From JBFGFX01 sp965232455 (GTDB lineage Bacteria; Pseudomonadota; Gammaproteobacteria; Steroidobacterales; Woeseiaceae): 64,000 nt of DNA. Location of the stretch: positions 2,666,001 through 2,730,000 of the forward strand of contig OZ246981.1 in assembly GCA_965232455.1 (NCBI GenBank). The letters run 5' to 3'. Made by a program: the position numbers and the translations under genes. This document shows positions 8,050 to 17,324 of the stretch, piece by piece. Within the stretch, counting starts at the first letter, position 1; the number at the start of each line of letters is the position of its first letter. The notes beneath the pieces are model-generated. The model saw only the letters and a list, made by a program, of their open reading frames with translations. It was not told where the DNA came from and searched no databases.

Positions 8050-9147
8050 ATGAAAGACGCCAACGATATGTTCCTGTGGAACTGCTGGTACGCCGCCGCG
8101 TGGGCGCACGAGCTTGCTGACGGCAGGAAACTCGCACGCCGCTTCCTCGAGAGACCGGTTGTGATCTATCGGGGAGAAAGCGGCCGGTACGTCGCACTGG
8201 ACGACCGCTGTTGCCATCGCGCCGCCCCCCTGTCGCTCGGCCGCGTGGAAGGCGACGCCATCCGCTGCATGTACCACGGCATGAAATACGATGCCGACGG
8301 CACCTGCATCGAAATACCCGGCCAGGACCGGATCGGCAGCACGCACCGGGTACGGAGGTATCCGCTCGTCGAGAAGGGGCATCTGCTGTGGATCTGGATG
8401 GGTGACCCGGACCTGGCCGATCCGGACGACATCCTGGATTACGAACCCTTGAGCAATAGTGACTGGACCGGGCTCCCCGAACAGGCCTACCTGCACTATG
8501 ACGCTAACTGGCTGCTCATCGTCGACAACCTCGCCGACTTCTCCCACCTGGCCTTCGTTCACACCAACACGCTGGGGGGATCGGAGGAGTATGCCTATGC
8601 AAGCACGGCCCAGGAGATCGAACGATTGGACCGGGGCTTTAGTTTCGTCCGCTGGCACCGGGACAGCGCGCCCCCGCCCTACCATGTGAAGGTCAGCCCG
8701 GAGGGAACGGCGCGGGTTGACCGCCGTAACGTCATCAAAATGCTCGTGCCCGGCGTATTTTTCATGGAAACGACGTTTGCGCCGGTCGGCTGGAATCCCG
8801 ACGGCGATGACATGGGTAACGTGCGGCAATACCGCAATTGCCAGTACATGACGCCGGAGACCCGCTCCACTTCGCACTTTTTCTGGAACTACCTGCGCGA
8901 CTTCCGCAAGGACGAAGAAGCCGTGTCGCTCTCGCTTCGGGACAGTCTGCTGGAGGGTTTCATGGAAGACAAGGTCCTGATCGAGGCACAGCAGAAACTG
9001 TTGGAAATCGACGACCCGTTTCAGCCGCGTTTTTTGCAGGCGGACGGCGCATTCTCGCATTTCCGCCAGAGCCTGGATCAGTTGATCGCGGAAGAACGAA
9101 AAACTTACCCGCCGGAAACGCGGCCCATCAACAACCCAATCCTTTAG
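8050..9147 (+). CDS. Rieske non-heme iron oxygenase, VanA-like
   Basis: An aromatic-ring hydroxylase or O-demethylase oxygenase component, 365 residues. The Rieske [2Fe-2S] ligands are visible as C54-x-H56 and C73-x2-H76 (RCCHR and CMYHG). The mononuclear iron site is in DNLADFSHLAFVHTNTLG, where the Asp and two His residues fit the D-x2-H-x4-H pattern. Length and layout resemble vanillate demethylase oxygenase and related phenylpropanoid or steroid enzymes. No reductase gene lies beside it, so electrons must come from elsewhere; the ferredoxin-NADP reductase at 26112 is one possible source. The next gene is an MFS carrier, perhaps for the substrate. The substrate cannot be read from the sequence. 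Confidence 0.87.
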   Translation: MKDANDMFLWNCWYAAAWAHELADGRKLARRFLERPVVIYRGESGRYVALDDRCCHRAAPLSLGRVEGDAIRCMYHGMKYDADGTCIEIPGQDRIGSTHRVRRYPLVEKGHLLWIWMGDPDLADPDDILDYEPLSNSDWTGLPEQAYLHYDANWLLIVDNLADFSHLAFVHTNTLGGSEEYAYASTAQEIERLDRGFSFVRWHRDSAPPPYHVKVSPEGTARVDRRNVIKMLVPGVFFMETTFAPVGWNPDGDDMGNVRQYRNCQYMTPETRSTSHFFWNYLRDFRKDEEAVSLSLRDSLLEGFMEDKVLIEAQQKLLEIDDPFQPRFLQADGAFSHFRQSLDQLIAEERKTYPPETRPINNPIL

Positions 9148-9275
9148 AGACACGATCGCGGATCGCCGTAAAACGCCGTGCCTGGCGTGGGCACTGCCCA
9201 ATTTTGTGATGCCGAAAAAACCGCGCATTTGGTTATGGCCCCGGCCCACCCGCTGCTGAAAGAATCAGCGCTGTA

Positions 9276-10508
9276 ATGAACGCCGACACACAATCCACCT
9301 GGCGCACGCCGCTGCTGGTCATAGCGGCGGGCTGTCTGATCGCGCTGCTCGGTTTTGGCGCCAGGTCCGCGTTCGGCTTGTTCCTGGAGCCGATGACGGC
9401 CGCCCGCGGCTGGAGCCGCGAGACCTTTTCACTGGCGATGGCCGTGCAGAACCTCGCCTGGGGTTTCGGCGTTCCCATCGCCAGCGCTCTCGCCGACCGC
9501 TTCGGGCCCGGCAGAGTCCTGGGCGCCGGGGCCCTGGTGTACGCGGTCGGCACCTGGGGCATGTCCACGGCCACGACGGCCGTCGAGCTCAATTTTTTCG
9601 GCGGCCTGCTGACCGGTTCCGGTATCGCGCTGACCTCGTTCTCGATTGCGCTCGCGGCGATGGCAAAAGTCGTCACCCCCGCGCGCCAGTCGCTGGTCCT
9701 GGGACTGGGCACCGCGGCGGGTTCTTTCGGGCAGGTGGTTTTCTCGCCGCTCAGTCAGCTGTTTATTGCGCAGTTCGGCTGGGCTCCCGCACTGACGATA
9801 CTGGCCGGCTCCGTTCTGTTCATTCTGCCCCTGGCGTTTCTGCTGCCCGGCAGCGCGGAACAGGCCGCTCAGTCAGCCTTCAAACAGAGCGTTGGCGAGG
9901 CGATTCGTGAAGCGCTGCAGCATCGCGGCTACGTGCTGCTCACGATCGGATTTTTCGTCTGCGGTTTCCACGTTGCCTTCATCACGGTGCACTTCCCCGC
10001 ATACGTGAAAGATCTCGGTCTTGCGCCGGAGGTCGGCGCCTACGCCATTGCGATCATCGGCCTGTTCAACATACTCGGCGCGTTCTTGTCCGGCCTCGCC
10101 GGTCAGCGCTGGAGCAAAAAGTCGGGACTGGCGGCTATTTATTCGATACGCGCAATCGCCATCACCGGCCTGATGCTCGCGGACAAAACCGCGTCGACCA
10201 TCTACCTGTTTGCGTCCGCGATGGGCATTCTGTGGTTGTCCACGGTACCGCTCACGTCCGGAATCGTTGCCCAGGTGTTCGGCCTGCGCTACATGGCCAC
10301 CCTGTTCGGGATCGTGTTCTTCAGTCACCAGCTGGGCAGCTTCAGCGGCATCTGGCTCGGCGGATTCCTCTACGACCGCACCGGTACGTATGACGTGGTG
10401 TGGTGGGCCGGGGTCGTACTGGCGGCGGTTGCCGCATTGATCCATTTGCCGATCAACGAACGGCCGCTGCCACGCTTGGTCGTCGGATCTACCCAGGGAC
10501 AGCACTGA
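9276..10508 (+). CDS. MFS transporter, monocarboxylate/oxalate-formate type
   Basis: A 12-helix major facilitator of 410 residues in the inner membrane. Family marks are the N-terminal helix with FGARSAFGLFLEPMTAARGW, the loop LADRFGPGRVLGAGAL after helix 2 (the MFS D-R-x-G motif), and a central soluble linker around residues 195-210. The RSAFGLFLEPM pattern is common in the oxalate/formate and monocarboxylate branches. It lies 128 bases downstream of the Rieske oxygenase in the same direction, so it could carry that enzyme's aromatic acid. The start is the first ATG of the frame; the Shine-Dalgarno is weak. The substrate is unknown. Confidence 0.85.
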   Translation: MNADTQSTWRTPLLVIAAGCLIALLGFGARSAFGLFLEPMTAARGWSRETFSLAMAVQNLAWGFGVPIASALADRFGPGRVLGAGALVYAVGTWGMSTATTAVELNFFGGLLTGSGIALTSFSIALAAMAKVVTPARQSLVLGLGTAAGSFGQVVFSPLSQLFIAQFGWAPALTILAGSVLFILPLAFLLPGSAEQAAQSAFKQSVGEAIREALQHRGYVLLTIGFFVCGFHVAFITVHFPAYVKDLGLAPEVGAYAIAIIGLFNILGAFLSGLAGQRWSKKSGLAAIYSIRAIAITGLMLADKTASTIYLFASAMGILWLSTVPLTSGIVAQVFGLRYMATLFGIVFFSHQLGSFSGIWLGGFLYDRTGTYDVVWWAGVVLAAVAALIHLPINERPLPRLVVGSTQGQH

Positions 10509-10713
10509 TAGCCGTATGGGCGGTGATAACATGTCGTCTATCGGAACGGTCGATGATCATGCAGCTGAATACGTACGTCAGCCGAGGCGGATCTGACGAG
10601 CTTCAACAATCCACAACGGCTGCTTCCCGCCGGGTTTTCTGCTTGGGTTTCTTTACCCAGCACTTGTTCAGAATCTCTCTGGAGGTTTCTTGAATCCTGC
10701 AGTAATTTGGCAA

Positions 10714-12006
10714 CTACTTGTCAGGAGGTACAGTTTCATTGGAGCCTGCAGATTCCCTACTACGATGTAGGATTTCTCGATACAGGTTAATGTGAGATTT
10801 CGCTATTGTCGAAAATGAATATGTTTCTCTGACTCGGGCGATCGATTCTCGCGACAGTGAAGACCGCCGTTCTTCGCTGTGCAATACCCAAGCGATTCCA
10901 GACGAAAGGTCATCACTATCATTGTGCTTGCTCAGGTAACCTGTCTTCTTGTGTTGAATCATATCACCGACACCGCCAACATCATTGCCTACACAAGGTA
11001 GCCCACAAGCCATAGCTTCGAGTATCGTATTCGGGAGATTGTCTTCAAGTGATGGAAGTATGAATGCGTCAGCGCTCGAGTAGGCCAACACAAGACTTGT
11101 ATCATCGTTCAAGCGACCAAGGTATCTGGTCTCAATACCGAACCCTGGTGGTAGGCTTGGAGCCAAGGAACCGAAAACCAGTAGAAGATACTCGTCAGCT
11201 TCCGCCCGTTTTTCAAACTCAATAATGGCTTTTTCAAGCAACTCAAAACCTTTCCTCTTATCAGACGTAGCGCTTACTGCACCAAACAAAAGTATTTTTT
11301 TATCGACTGGTAAGTTAAGAATACTTCGCGCTACCGATTGTTCTACAGGCTTAAAAACTTGAGTATCGATGCAGTTTGGTATCACAACGATCGACTTGTT
11401 ACGAAAAACTCGACTTGACGTTCCACACTTCTTTAGCCATCTGCTAGGTGCAATCGGCGTAAGATCCATACCATCCCAGCTGCGAAACTTTTTGTCGTTG
11501 ACCGATCTGGATAGGTCGTTTTCCCTTGAGCTGCTAAGCTGAGGGCAGGCACCGCAACGATTTTCGTATTTTTTGCAGTCCCCTGCGTAGTGACATCCCC
11601 CGGTAAAAGGCCACATGTCATGCATTGTCCAGACGACAGGTTTGTTGAACGAAGCGATGGACCTGACGTTGAGGAATCCGCCGCAAATCCAATGCATATG
11701 AATAATGTCTGGGTTGAAACCTGCTATCTGGTGTTTACCGAATGGAAGCCAAGCGGGTGAAAAGTAACTGTGCGGCCTCCTGTTTCGGTAACACGCGAGC
11801 CTCAGCTGATCGATGTTAGGCCTATAGGTAGACAGTAATTTCCCAACCCGAGAACGAGGTCCTTGAACCGCGTGCTCATCCGTATGCCGTACCTGAACCT
11901 TAACCCGTGATTCAACCCCTTCTTCGAGCAGGGATCGATGCAACCGAAGCGCTGCCACATCGGCGCCTCCTCGACCGTCCGAGGTGCACAAATGAAGAAT
12001 TTTCAT
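10714..12006 (-). CDS. Family 4 glycosyltransferase (GT-B fold)
   Basis: A retaining GT-B glycosyltransferase, 430 residues, most likely adding a sugar to a surface polysaccharide on the cytoplasmic side. The N-terminal domain opens MKILHLCTSDGRGGADVAAL, with the GGA acceptor loop. PDIIHMHWICGGF and WTMHDMWPFTGGCHYAGDC are typical of the WcaC/colanic-acid subgroup; the cysteines C163, C168, C177 and C180 (roughly) could bind a metal. The C-terminal donor domain has ILLFGAVSATSDKRKGFELL and the E-x7-E motif in PSLEDNLPNTILEAMACGLP. Its start overlaps the stop of the upstream fusion gene (ATGA), so the two are co-translated. Base composition is AT-richer than the surroundings. Confidence 0.88.
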   Translation of the reverse strand: MKILHLCTSDGRGGADVAALRLHRSLLEEGVESRVKVQVRHTDEHAVQGPRSRVGKLLSTYRPNIDQLRLACYRNRRPHSYFSPAWLPFGKHQIAGFNPDIIHMHWICGGFLNVRSIASFNKPVVWTMHDMWPFTGGCHYAGDCKKYENRCGACPQLSSSRENDLSRSVNDKKFRSWDGMDLTPIAPSRWLKKCGTSSRVFRNKSIVVIPNCIDTQVFKPVEQSVARSILNLPVDKKILLFGAVSATSDKRKGFELLEKAIIEFEKRAEADEYLLLVFGSLAPSLPPGFGIETRYLGRLNDDTSLVLAYSSADAFILPSLEDNLPNTILEAMACGLPCVGNDVGGVGDMIQHKKTGYLSKHNDSDDLSSGIAWVLHSEERRSSLSRESIARVRETYSFSTIAKSHINLYREILHRSRESAGSNETVPPDK

Positions 12007-14342
12007 TGTTTTGCGCTATCTTCCATGCATACGTCGTCGAAGAAACCACCGAGCTTCAGGTCACGCTCTGTAACGTATGGGGATTCTCGTCCGGAAGAAA
12101 GCAATAATTCCATCTCATCGGCTAATCTTGCCGAATGCAGGTTTCCGATCGGCCGTGAGAGCACACCGTGCTTCTTTGAGAGAGAAGCCACTTTACCTTC
12201 GCCCATTGTATAGTCAAGAGCGATCGCTGGTGTATTGGCAGCAATGGAGAACACCAACGCGTGGTATCGCATGGTCACCGCAAGGTCCGCGCCTCGAAAA
12301 TACTCGAAACATTGGTCCAATGTTGGTTCGCGCGTAAGCAGGTCGGCGTTTACAAGTTCCGACAGCTCCGGGAACCGTCGCAACAAGCTTCGGTAGTACC
12401 AACGATCGTCTCCCCCAATGTAATTCGTACACATAGACAGAGGGACTATTTGTATTCCCTGCCTACGTCCGAGGTCGATCAACGCACTAACAAGCGATTC
12501 TTCAAATTTCTTCTTTTTTTCTTCCGCCTGGGTCGAGGTCAGATTTCTAGCGTACTCGGAATACGGCCAGTCCCTTAGCCCCAGGAGTACCGTCTTGACA
12601 GAGTTGTCATGCACTGGCCCTGAATGATCCCTTACTTTTCTCAGGGCCCAGCTGAAGGCAGGGTCCTCGGCAACCATATCTCCATCCGTGTCGATCCCAA
12701 GGGTTGCTGAGGTCTCCAATGATCTCTCATCTCTATAAATGCGATGCTGAGCGTTTCGAAGAATATTGGAAATGGACTCGTTGTGAAAATTTTCTCCGAG
12801 CGGACCAATGCCACAGCCGCAAATGACAAATGGAACTCCAGCGTCAGCCGCCGCATTCGATAGTGACTCCATCTCGGCCAAGTGGCTTAATGCCATCAAT
12901 GGCCCTCCGCCAAAGACAAGTAAATCAAAGTCGCCAATATTGAACTCAGCGTTGAGCAAGTCCAGCGTAGTAGTATCGGCTATCTCAGGTGTCCTTGATC
13001 TAGATAGCTCAGAAACAGTTGTATTCAGAGAACCGACAACCAAGTCCGGCTGATCGTAGTTTCGTCTCAATAGATAGACAATGCCGCTTAGAATCGCGAG
13101 GTCGCCAATTGTCTCCGTACCATACCACCCGCAGATCAGGATTCTAGGTCGGAGACGACTATTTACGGCCAATGATGAGCTAGACCTAGCCGTACCAAGG
13201 GAAGCAAATCGGCGTTTTCGTTTCGCAAAAACGCGCGCCTCGACCAGCCGTCTAAAAGGTTCTACAACACCGCCATCGTTGAAATTCAACAAATTTCTAG
13301 CGGTCTTTCTGCAGAGGTGCTTTATTACAATTTTTGGAGGCAGCGGACCGACATAATCATGCACGCAGTCATCGCAACTCGTCTTGATGATATTCGTCAA
13401 GACGCGTTTATTCCCGAAGTACGCCTGACGCGGATCGTCCGTTAGAAGATTGGCCAGCTCCGGGCTCTTTACTGCGCAATACAATAACTTGCTATCCGCT
13501 GTTATCGTAACCCCGCGAAACTGCCAGTCACAACCTGCTTTTCTTGGCAAGCCGTAAAGCAATTGATCTACGAGAGATTGATAAAAATATATCTGTTTGT
13601 CAGATTTTTCGTAATGTCTGATTACACATTGAAGGAAATTGCAGAAATGAAACTTCTCTGAATCGTCCAGCAAAAACGGGCCGACTGTGCTATCTGAATA
13701 GAGTCGCTTATGAGGTATACCAAGCCGATATTTAATATAGACGTCCTTTTCCTGGGCAAAGTCATGTAAATCGTGGAGCCCATAAACGTTGTCCTTTACC
13801 ACGGTACACCCCAACTGGAGGAAGTGAAAAATTCCCTCCTCTTTCACCTGGTCTATCACTCGCACCGCGTTATCGAAATTGCCTTGTCTTCCCCTAACGA
13901 CATCGTGTACATCGCCCACGCCATCTAGAGAAATCATTACATTCAATTTACCCTCGTGTGCGAGGGCAGATTCGTACAGCGCGCGGATGCCGGACACCAC
14001 CTTCTTGCTGACCAGTCCGTTTGTAATTAGCGAAATCTGCTCGAGCTTGGGAAGTTTGGCGAACAATACGTCGGCAATTTCTTTCAAGTCCTTGCGAATA
14101 GTCGGCTCACCGCCATTTATGCCAACCGTTCTTACGTTGGAAAAAAATCTCGTATCGAGTATTTTTTCCAACTCATTGGGAGAAATCTGATAGGAGAGTT
14201 TTTGTTGCCAGATGTTGCACATTTGACACCCTGCATTACATATATCATTTACAGGGAACTGAATAACTTGCGGACGTATGGCGATACCGGCTTTTGGCAG
14301 GTACCATGAAACCAACTCGAGAAACTTTGACGTGATTCGCAC
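12003..14342 (-). CDS. Radical SAM - polysaccharide pyruvyltransferase fusion protein
   Basis: One unbroken 779-residue frame carries two enzymes. Residues 1-350 form a radical SAM domain: C35-x3-C39-x2-C42 (CNAGCQMC) would bind the [4Fe-4S] cluster, with GINGGEP as the SAM-binding GGEP motif. A shortened SPASM-like cysteine set follows (C at LLYC and CDDC, about residues 300-345). Residues 385-775 match polysaccharide pyruvyltransferases of the CsaB/WcaK type: ILICGWYGTETIGDLAI, LLVFGGGPLM, CGCGIGPLG and TMRYHALVFSIAANTP near the end. The start is GTG at 14342 with a weak AAGAAAG site. It is the first gene of a two-gene operon with the glycosyltransferase. The domain calls are firm; the substrate of either half is not known. 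Confidence 0.87.
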   Translation of the reverse strand: MRITSKFLELVSWYLPKAGIAIRPQVIQFPVNDICNAGCQMCNIWQQKLSYQISPNELEKILDTRFFSNVRTVGINGGEPTIRKDLKEIADVLFAKLPKLEQISLITNGLVSKKVVSGIRALYESALAHEGKLNVMISLDGVGDVHDVVRGRQGNFDNAVRVIDQVKEEGIFHFLQLGCTVVKDNVYGLHDLHDFAQEKDVYIKYRLGIPHKRLYSDSTVGPFLLDDSEKFHFCNFLQCVIRHYEKSDKQIYFYQSLVDQLLYGLPRKAGCDWQFRGVTITADSKLLYCAVKSPELANLLTDDPRQAYFGNKRVLTNIIKTSCDDCVHDYVGPLPPKIVIKHLCRKTARNLLNFNDGGVVEPFRRLVEARVFAKRKRRFASLGTARSSSSLAVNSRLRPRILICGWYGTETIGDLAILSGIVYLLRRNYDQPDLVVGSLNTTVSELSRSRTPEIADTTTLDLLNAEFNIGDFDLLVFGGGPLMALSHLAEMESLSNAAADAGVPFVICGCGIGPLGENFHNESISNILRNAQHRIYRDERSLETSATLGIDTDGDMVAEDPAFSWALRKVRDHSGPVHDNSVKTVLLGLRDWPYSEYARNLTSTQAEEKKKKFEESLVSALIDLGRRQGIQIVPLSMCTNYIGGDDRWYYRSLLRRFPELSELVNADLLTREPTLDQCFEYFRGADLAVTMRYHALVFSIAANTPAIALDYTMGEGKVASLSKKHGVLSRPIGNLHSARLADEMELLLSSGRESPYVTERDLKLGGFFDDVCMEDSAKQ

Positions 14343-14792
14343 TTTCTTCAGACTTGCGTGATATTCGATTGCTGTCGATCTGGATTACTATTCACTCTTC
14401 AACTGCCAGGTCACTGCCAATTCCCGCCAAGGATATCAGCATAAGTGCAGAAAACACGACGAACGCGTCAAAAAGCGACTCGCAAACTGATTGTTTTCCC
14501 TTGGCTGGTCTACACGCGCGCAAACAGCACTTTACCAGCCAAAGGTATCCGAATGCCTGTCTACCGATACGATCTCCGATCGCAATTCGACCCCATGATC
14601 GAACAAATGTGGTAAATACTGTTTTCTGCTGCTGCCGCATACTTTCACAACCCGACAAATCTGAGTTAGACCCAAAGCTCGGAGGTAAGGAGCCGGGATA
14701 CGGCCCTCCCCCAACAAGAAACAATAGCAACCAATACGCGAGTTAGCCGACGACGGCGAATAAACGAAAGCAACTTCTGATGGGCCAATTCA
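14343..14792 (+). other. 450-base AT-rich divergent gap, no supported gene
   Basis: The gap separates the divergently transcribed fusion gene and the flippase. Open frames exist on both strands (14354-14746 plus, 14392-14730 minus), but neither has a ribosome site, a recognisable motif or a protein-like composition. It may hold the promoters of both flanking operons, or the worn-down remains of a gene; neither is clear by eye. Confidence 0.4.
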
Positions 14793-16136
14793 ATGGAAGA
14801 CAAACTGAAGCCATATTTCGACAACACTCTTTGGTTGATTGCTGAGAGAGTTGCGCGAATTGCTGTAGGCGTCTTTCTATTCGCCTACATGGCAAGGTAT
14901 CTTGGCCCCGTTGCCTTCGGCACACTCAACTATGCGATTGTTATCGCAGGCTTGGCCGTTCCTTTTATCTCCCTTGGTTTGAACAGAACGCTCGTAATGG
15001 AGATGGTTCGTAACCCCGAGCAGGAGATGGTGTTATTGGGCACAGTTTTTGTTTTTAAAATGGCCGTCGCCGTCGCAGCCTCCCTGACTCTAGTCACGTT
15101 GGTATTCGCACTCGATTTCGGCCCTGAAGAAAGCCATCTAATCATTGCAATCATCTCGATCGGAAATGTGTTTCTTGCGTTCGACGTCATTGAATACTAT
15201 TTCCAATCAAAAGTGCAATCCAAGTATTCCGCCATCTATAAGAGCATCGCATTCTTCTTGTCTTCATTAGTAAAAATATTGCTGATAATTTTCGAGATGG
15301 AGCTGATTTACTTCGCTTTGGCGGCGTTTCTGGAAATGTTTTTCGTCGCAATGTTTGCTTTCCTGACCTACCAACTACGCAACGGCACGACGGCAACAAC
15401 GTTCCCACGTTGGCAACTGGATATCAGCAGAGGATACGAACTTGTCAGGAATTCATGGCCTGAGGTCATTTCAGGTTTTGGGACAATACTGTGCATGAAA
15501 CTGGATCAAATCATGCTCGAGGCTTTTCGCGGGGTAGAAGCTGTTGGCGTGTTCTCGGCGGCAGCAAGACTCACTGATGCCTGGTATTTTATCCCCGCAG
15601 CCATAGCGACTTCGTCCTTTCCAGCGATCATCTCCATGAAAACAAAAGACGCCAAGGAGTACCAACAGGGATTACAAGACCTCTTCTCCATCCAGATAAT
15701 AGTCTGTGTATTAATTGCGTTGGTAGTCACAGCTCTCTCTTCCACTATTATCGATGTGCTATTCGGCGTCCACTATAGACAGGCATCGACAATACTGACC
15801 GTATACATCTGGTGCCTACCCGCCGTGGCGCTGGGTGTTAGCTCCGGGTCATGGATATACGCAGAAAACAGAGTCATTCTGTCTGCCTACAGGATGATTG
15901 TTGGATTGTTGTGCAATGTTTTGCTCAACTTCATTCTGATTCGTCAATACGGCGGGGTCGGCGCGGCGGTTGCTACCCTTGTTTCTCTATTCATCGCTTT
16001 TTACGTTTATGATCTATTTGTCAGCGCGATGCGACCGATATTCACCATGAAAACGAAAGCGCTGGTTTTCATCGGCTTTCCCAGATATTTTTCGATTCTG
16101 GTGCGTCGCGCAAAATTGCTTGTTCCTTTCGGTTAG
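14793..16136 (+). CDS. Wzx-type polysaccharide flippase
   Basis: An inner-membrane lipid-linked oligosaccharide flippase of the MOP superfamily, 447 residues with about 12-14 hydrophobic helices. The N-terminal LWLIAERVARIAVGVFLFAY, then MARYLGPVAFGTLNYA, is the typical start of Wzx and RfbX proteins, and DQIMLEAFRGVEAVGVFSAA matches the conserved D-x-x-M-x-x-x-F-x-G-x-x-x-x-G-x-Y/F pattern of helix 7. It would move the repeat unit made by the neighbouring glycosyltransferase and fusion enzyme. No Wzy polymerase is seen, so the islet is either incomplete or works with genes elsewhere. The frame is AT-rich like the two genes across the gap. The Shine-Dalgarno is weak. Confidence 0.88.
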   Translation: MEDKLKPYFDNTLWLIAERVARIAVGVFLFAYMARYLGPVAFGTLNYAIVIAGLAVPFISLGLNRTLVMEMVRNPEQEMVLLGTVFVFKMAVAVAASLTLVTLVFALDFGPEESHLIIAIISIGNVFLAFDVIEYYFQSKVQSKYSAIYKSIAFFLSSLVKILLIIFEMELIYFALAAFLEMFFVAMFAFLTYQLRNGTTATTFPRWQLDISRGYELVRNSWPEVISGFGTILCMKLDQIMLEAFRGVEAVGVFSAAARLTDAWYFIPAAIATSSFPAIISMKTKDAKEYQQGLQDLFSIQIIVCVLIALVVTALSSTIIDVLFGVHYRQASTILTVYIWCLPAVALGVSSGSWIYAENRVILSAYRMIVGLLCNVLLNFILIRQYGGVGAAVATLVSLFIAFYVYDLFVSAMRPIFTMKTKALVFIGFPRYFSILVRRAKLLVPFG

Positions 16137-16382
16137 GACAGCCGCTAAAACTGCCGCACCGTCACAGATCGTTTGCCAAATTTAACGGGGTAGAGAAAAG
16201 CTTGCTCTCGTCACTCCGTCACCCACTGCAAGCATAACTTCGCACACGGCAGCTCGTGAAAACCTAGTCTCAACTGTATTGATCCTGACGTGACGCTCGT
16301 CAGCGAATGACGCGGCCGGAGGCGCGGAGTTTGTTGCCGCTCGTAAAGACGGACGGTCGGGAATCGATAGCACGATCTCATT

Positions 16383-17249
16383 CTATTGAAGATCCGCGTA
16401 AGCCGCCGCAATGAGCTGCTCAGGCGTTCCGAAATTTCCGGCCGGCCGATACCGCGGATCGAAATCCGTGGTTAGTCCGGCGGCCTGCGCTTCCTCGACG
16501 GACATGCCCTCGTTGATGGCATTTTGAACGCGATCTCGGATCGTCAGCAACATGTCCCGCGTGTCCCGCACCTCGTTCACGTCAGTGACGACACCGTGGC
16601 CCGGCAGTATTTTCGTGTTGACGTCGGAAATATCTATCAGCAGATCGTGCGCGCGAATCGTACCGAGGAACGTACCGCCGTTGTTCGTGTCGATGTACGG
16701 GTATCCCGTCGTCCGGAAAGTATCGCCCGTGTGGATGACGTTCGCATTCTCGAATCGTATGAACGAGTCGCCGTTGGTGTGCGCGTCCGGAATCTTGAAG
16801 ACGTAAACCTTCTCGCCGTTGAGATAAAACGACATGTCTTCGCTGAACGTCACGAACGGCGGCGTTTCGTCGTAACCCGAAATTTCCATCTGCCGGCGGA
16901 CGTTGTCGTGACCCACGATCACGGCGCCCATTCGGCCGAAGTTTTCGTTGCCGCCCGTGTGATCCGGATGCAGGTGCGTGTTGATCACGAAACGGATCGG
17001 TTCGTCGGACACGGTGCGTATCGCCGCCACGATCTTGTCGGTCAACGGCGCGTATTGATCGTCAATCAGGAAAACGCCGTCATCACCCGTCAACAAACCG
17101 ATATTGCCGCCCGCTCCCTCGAGATAACGGACATTCCCCTCGACGTCATGCACGATCACCTCTACCGAATCGAAATCCTGCGCGCAAACCGCCTGGCAAA
17201 ACGTCAGAGCCGTTGCGAGCACGGCCGTCAGACAGTGTTTGTTCATCAT
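16383..17249 (-). CDS. Exported MBL-fold metallo-hydrolase
   Basis: A periplasmic zinc hydrolase of the metallo-beta-lactamase superfamily, 288 residues. The signal peptide is residues 1-23 (ends VCAQ). The metal motif is NTHLHPDHTGGN (HxHxDH), a further metal histidine and Asp lie in NVIHTGDTF, and the last is in LPGHGVVT. ATG 17249 has AGAGGT five bases upstream. It follows the quinoprotein gene by 75 bases on the same strand. MBL proteins are often paired with quinoprotein dehydrogenases, but the role is not settled. It is a paralog of the protein at 43264: both share a GLLTGDDGV segment and the overall layout. It lacks features of true antibiotic-hydrolysing enzymes. Confidence 0.85.
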   Translation of the reverse strand: MMNKHCLTAVLATALTFCQAVCAQDFDSVEVIVHDVEGNVRYLEGAGGNIGLLTGDDGVFLIDDQYAPLTDKIVAAIRTVSDEPIRFVINTHLHPDHTGGNENFGRMGAVIVGHDNVRRQMEISGYDETPPFVTFSEDMSFYLNGEKVYVFKIPDAHTNGDSFIRFENANVIHTGDTFRTTGYPYIDTNNGGTFLGTIRAHDLLIDISDVNTKILPGHGVVTDVNEVRDTRDMLLTIRDRVQNAINEGMSVEEAQAAGLTTDFDPRYRPAGNFGTPEQLIAAAYADLQ

Positions 17250-17324
17250 GGTTGACCTCTTGTTGCAACTGGGATCGACCGACGCCGGCCGATCCTCGCG
17301 GATGGAAAAATCCCGTCAAGCATA

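Noticed and set aside
14354..14746. Open frames of 130 and 112 codons in the gap between the fusion and flippase genes
   Set aside because: No ribosome site, motif or believable composition on either strand.
16383..17249. Metallo-beta-lactamase resistance gene
   Set aside because: The MBL fold is shared by many hydrolases and the context is a quinoprotein catabolic unit.
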